This document shows, piece after piece, positions 7,583 through 9,412 of a stretch of 9,412 nt of DNA. The stretch's first letter is position 1. Each line of letters opens with the position of its first letter. The translations under genes were made by a program, and so were the position numbers. The notes below the pieces were generated by a model. The model saw nothing but the letters and a program-made list of their open reading frames with translations, had not been told where the DNA came from and ran no database searches. This stretch comes from JAIQFR01 sp041494445 (GTDB taxonomy: Bacteria > Acidobacteriota > Polarisedimenticolia > Polarisedimenticolales > JAIQFR01), in contig JBGQAU010000097.1 of NCBI GenBank assembly GCA_041494445.1, positions 1-9,412 of the forward strand. Reading direction: 5' to 3'.

Positions 7583-8848
7583 CTACAGCAGCGATTCGTC
7601 GAAACCCTCGAGCGAGCGCTTGACGGTACGCAGGAACTGGTCGGCGACGGCGCCGTCCACCACGCGGTGGTCGAAGGAGAGCGCGAGGTACATCATCGAG
7701 CGGATCGCGATCCCGTCGTCCACGACCACCGGTCGTTTCTCGATGCCGCCGGTCCCGAGGATCGCCACCTGCGGCTGGTGGATGATCGGGAGGCCGAACA
7801 GCCCGCCGAAGATCCCGAAATTCGTGATCGTGAACGTTCCGCCGTGGACCTCGTCCGGGTTGAGCTTCTTGTTCCGCGCGCGATCCGCGAGATCGTTCAC
7901 CTTTAGCGCGAGCCCCGCGATCGACAACTCGTCGGCGTTGCGGATCACCGGAACGATCAGCCCCCAATCGAGCGCGACCGCGATCCCGACGTTGAGGTCC
8001 CGGTGATAGACGATCTCCTCCCCCTCCAGCGAGGCGTTCACGACCGGGAACGCGCGCAGGGCGTCGCAGACGGCCTTCAGGAAGAAGGGCATGTACGTCA
8101 GGCGGACGTCGTGGCGCTCCGAGTACCGCTCCACGTGGGCTTCGCGGAGCTTCACCACGCGGCTCACGTCGGCTTCGAAGACCGTGTGGACGTGCGCTGA
8201 AGTCCGTCGCGACCCGATCATGTGCTCCGCGATCTTCTTCCGCATGGGCGTCATCGCGACCCGGTGCTCGCGGGCCTCCGGCGCGAACTGAGGCCCGGCC
8301 GGAACGGGCGCCGATTCCGGCGGCGCCTTGGGGCGCGCGGCGGCAAAGGCTCCGGTCGCGACGAAGTCGACGATGTCCTTCTTGGTCACGCGGCCGCCGG
8401 CCCCCGTTCCCGGGACGCGGGAGGGATCCACCCCGTGCTCCTCCGCGATACGGCGGACCACGGGTGAGACGAAAGCACGCGGGGCGCCGGGCGCCGCGGG
8501 AGCCGCCGGTGCTCGCGGCGGCGACGGAGCGGCGGCCGGCGGCCTCGCGGTGGAGGGCGCCGGTCCGGGGACGGCAGGCCCGGGTCCCTTGGCGGGGAGG
8601 GCCGCGCTCGCCTCCGTCTCGATGACCGCGACGACCTCGTTGACCGCGACGGTCTCACCCTCCTGGTGGCGGACCTCGGCCAGCGTCCCGGCGGCGGGGG
8701 AGGGGATCTCGGCGTCCACCTTGTCGGTGGAGATCTCGAAGAGCGGCTCGTCGCGCGCGACCGCGTCTCCCGGCTTCTTGATCCAGCGGGTGATGGTCCC
8801 CTCGGCGATCGATTCCCCCATCTGGGGCATGACGACGTCGACGCGCAT
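7583..8848 (-). CDS. Dihydrolipoamide acyltransferase, E2 component of a 2-oxoacid dehydrogenase complex
   Basis: A 421-residue E2 that accepts the acyl group on its lipoyl arm and passes it to CoA; it forms the core of the complex. An N-terminal lipoyl domain (residues 1-77) carries K43 in STDKVDAEIPSP, the lysine octanoylated by LipB. A Pro/Ala linker covers roughly residues 80-130. The peripheral-subunit-binding domain follows (about 131-168, SPVVRRIAEEHGVDPSRVPGTGAGGRVTKKDI). The catalytic domain ends with FDHRVVDGA, with H394 and D398 as expected. The start ATG (8846-8848) has a full GGAGG at 8856-8860 (7-nt spacing); the frame is open further upstream but that part overlaps the E3 gene and is not coding. 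The lipoyl-domain sequence resembles SucB and branched-chain E2s, so the substrate (2-oxoglutarate, branched-chain 2-oxoacid or pyruvate) cannot be decided here. No E1 gene is visible in the window. Confidence 0.95.
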   Translation of the reverse strand: MRVDVVMPQMGESIAEGTITRWIKKPGDAVARDEPLFEISTDKVDAEIPSPAAGTLAEVRHQEGETVAVNEVVAVIETEASAALPAKGPGPAVPGPAPSTARPPAAAPSPPRAPAAPAAPGAPRAFVSPVVRRIAEEHGVDPSRVPGTGAGGRVTKKDIVDFVATGAFAAARPKAPPESAPVPAGPQFAPEAREHRVAMTPMRKKIAEHMIGSRRTSAHVHTVFEADVSRVVKLREAHVERYSERHDVRLTYMPFFLKAVCDALRAFPVVNASLEGEEIVYHRDLNVGIAVALDWGLIVPVIRNADELSIAGLALKVNDLADRARNKKLNPDEVHGGTFTITNFGIFGGLFGLPIIHQPQVAILGTGGIEKRPVVVDDGIAIRSMMYLALSFDHRVVDGAVADQFLRTVKRSLEGFDESLL

Positions 8849-8874
8849 CTCGGTGCCTCCTCGCGGTCCCGCGG

Positions 8875-9412
8875 TCAGATGTGGATGGCCCGGCCGTGGA
8901 CCGCCAGCGCGGCCTCGCCCATCGCCTCGGCCAGAGTCGGGTGGGCGTGCACGGCATGGAACAGCGACTCGGCGGTCGCCTCGAGGTAAAGGGCCGACGA
9001 CGCCTCCGCGATCAGCTCGGTGGCGTGGGGGCCGATGATGTGGACGCCGAGGACCTCGTCGTGCTTCCTTTCGGCGACGATCTTGACGAAGCCGCGCGTG
9101 TCGGAGAGGATCTTGGCCTTGGCGACGGCGGAGAAAGGAAACGTCCCGACGACGACGTCGTGGCCGCGCTTCTTGGCCTCCGCCTCGGAGAGGCCGACCG
9201 AGGCCACCTCGGGCTGGCAGTACGTGCACGACGGGATCCGCTCGTAGGGCACGGGGCGCGGATTCCGTCCGGCCGCGTCCTCCACCGCCACGATCCCCTC
9301 GTGCGAGGCGACGTGGGCCAAGGCTTGCGTCGGGACGATGTCGCCGACGGCGTAGACGCCGGGCTCGCCGGTGCGCATCATCGAGTCCACCTCCACGTAG
9401 CCCCGGTCGAGG
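8875..9412 (-). CDS. lpdA: Dihydrolipoamide dehydrogenase (E3), C-terminal part (5' end outside window)
   Basis: Flavoprotein that reoxidises dihydrolipoamide on E2 and reduces NAD+. The frame is open to the right edge, so about the last 179 residues are visible; a GTG at 9394-9396 is only an internal codon. The FAD-contacting segment GVYAVGDI is followed by AHVASHEGIVAVEDAAG. The dimerisation domain starts at IPSCTYCQPEVASVGLSEAEA. The C-terminal block HAVHAHPTLAEAMGEA contains the His-x-His-Pro-Thr-x-x-Glu motif that supplies the active-site base across the dimer. The N-terminal CxxxxC disulfide region is outside the window. The stop lies 26 nt before the E2 start, and this gap holds the E2 ribosome-binding site, so E3 and E2 are surely one transcript, with E3 first. 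Confidence 0.95.
   Translation of the reverse strand, partial: LDRGYVEVDSMMRTGEPGVYAVGDIVPTQALAHVASHEGIVAVEDAAGRNPRPVPYERIPSCTYCQPEVASVGLSEAEAKKRGHDVVVGTFPFSAVAKAKILSDTRGFVKIVAERKHDEVLGVHIIGPHATELIAEASSALYLEATAESLFHAVHAHPTLAEAMGEAALAVHGRAIHI

Noticed and set aside
7425..7967. Open frame of 180 codons on the - strand through the inverted-repeat element, as a possible gene carried by it.
   Set aside because: Most of it is an off-frame shadow of the E2 gene, and the part within the repeat has no independent start or motif.
8849..9229. Possible N-terminal extension of the E2 protein up to 9229.
   Set aside because: It lies antiphase inside the E3 gene and is Arg-rich; the lipoyl domain begins exactly at ATG 8848, behind a full GGAGG.

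Overview
This is a high-GC bacterial window with ordinary gene density. The combination of a large outer-membrane receptor ending in a C-terminal Phe, a secreted GWxTD-domain protein and high-GC housekeeping genes fits an Acidobacteriota-like Gram-negative lineage. That assignment is inference; Myxococcota or a related uncultured phylum cannot be excluded from the sequence alone.

The left part (1-2972, + strand) holds the 3' end of a TonB-dependent/Oar-like receptor gene, a strong GC hairpin with a UUCG loop, and a complete gene for an exported GWxTD-domain protein of unknown function. A sigma70-like promoter at the end of that gene leads into cysS (cysteinyl-tRNA synthetase). The cysS gene overlaps yraN (UPF0102 nuclease-fold protein) by a GTGA junction. 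A second sigma70-like promoter, again built over the stop codon of the preceding gene, leads into tRNA-Gly(GCC). A TlpA/ResA-type thioredoxin gene follows 88 bp later with no evident terminator between.

The right part (5759-9412) is entirely on the - strand and is devoted to lipoate biology. In transcription order it contains the 3' part of dihydrolipoamide dehydrogenase (E3), a lipoylated 2-oxoacid dehydrogenase acyltransferase (E2), lipB (octanoyl transfer to the lipoyl domain) and lipA (sulfur insertion). LipB and LipA make the cofactor in place on the E2 lipoyl domain, E2 uses it, and E3 reoxidises it. The gene order therefore joins an enzyme complex with the machinery that activates it. 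lipA converges on the thioredoxin gene with only 6 bp between stop codons.

The most unusual structure is in the 165-bp gap between the E2 gene and lipB. A perfect 28-bp inverted repeat (7430-7457 with 7544-7571) encloses two smaller hairpins and fills nearly the whole gap, leaving 11-12 nt on each side. It could be an intercistronic RNA control element or a short non-autonomous mobile/repeat element. No CRISPR array, insertion sequence, phage gene or defence system is visible, and I do not see a previously undescribed multi-gene system.
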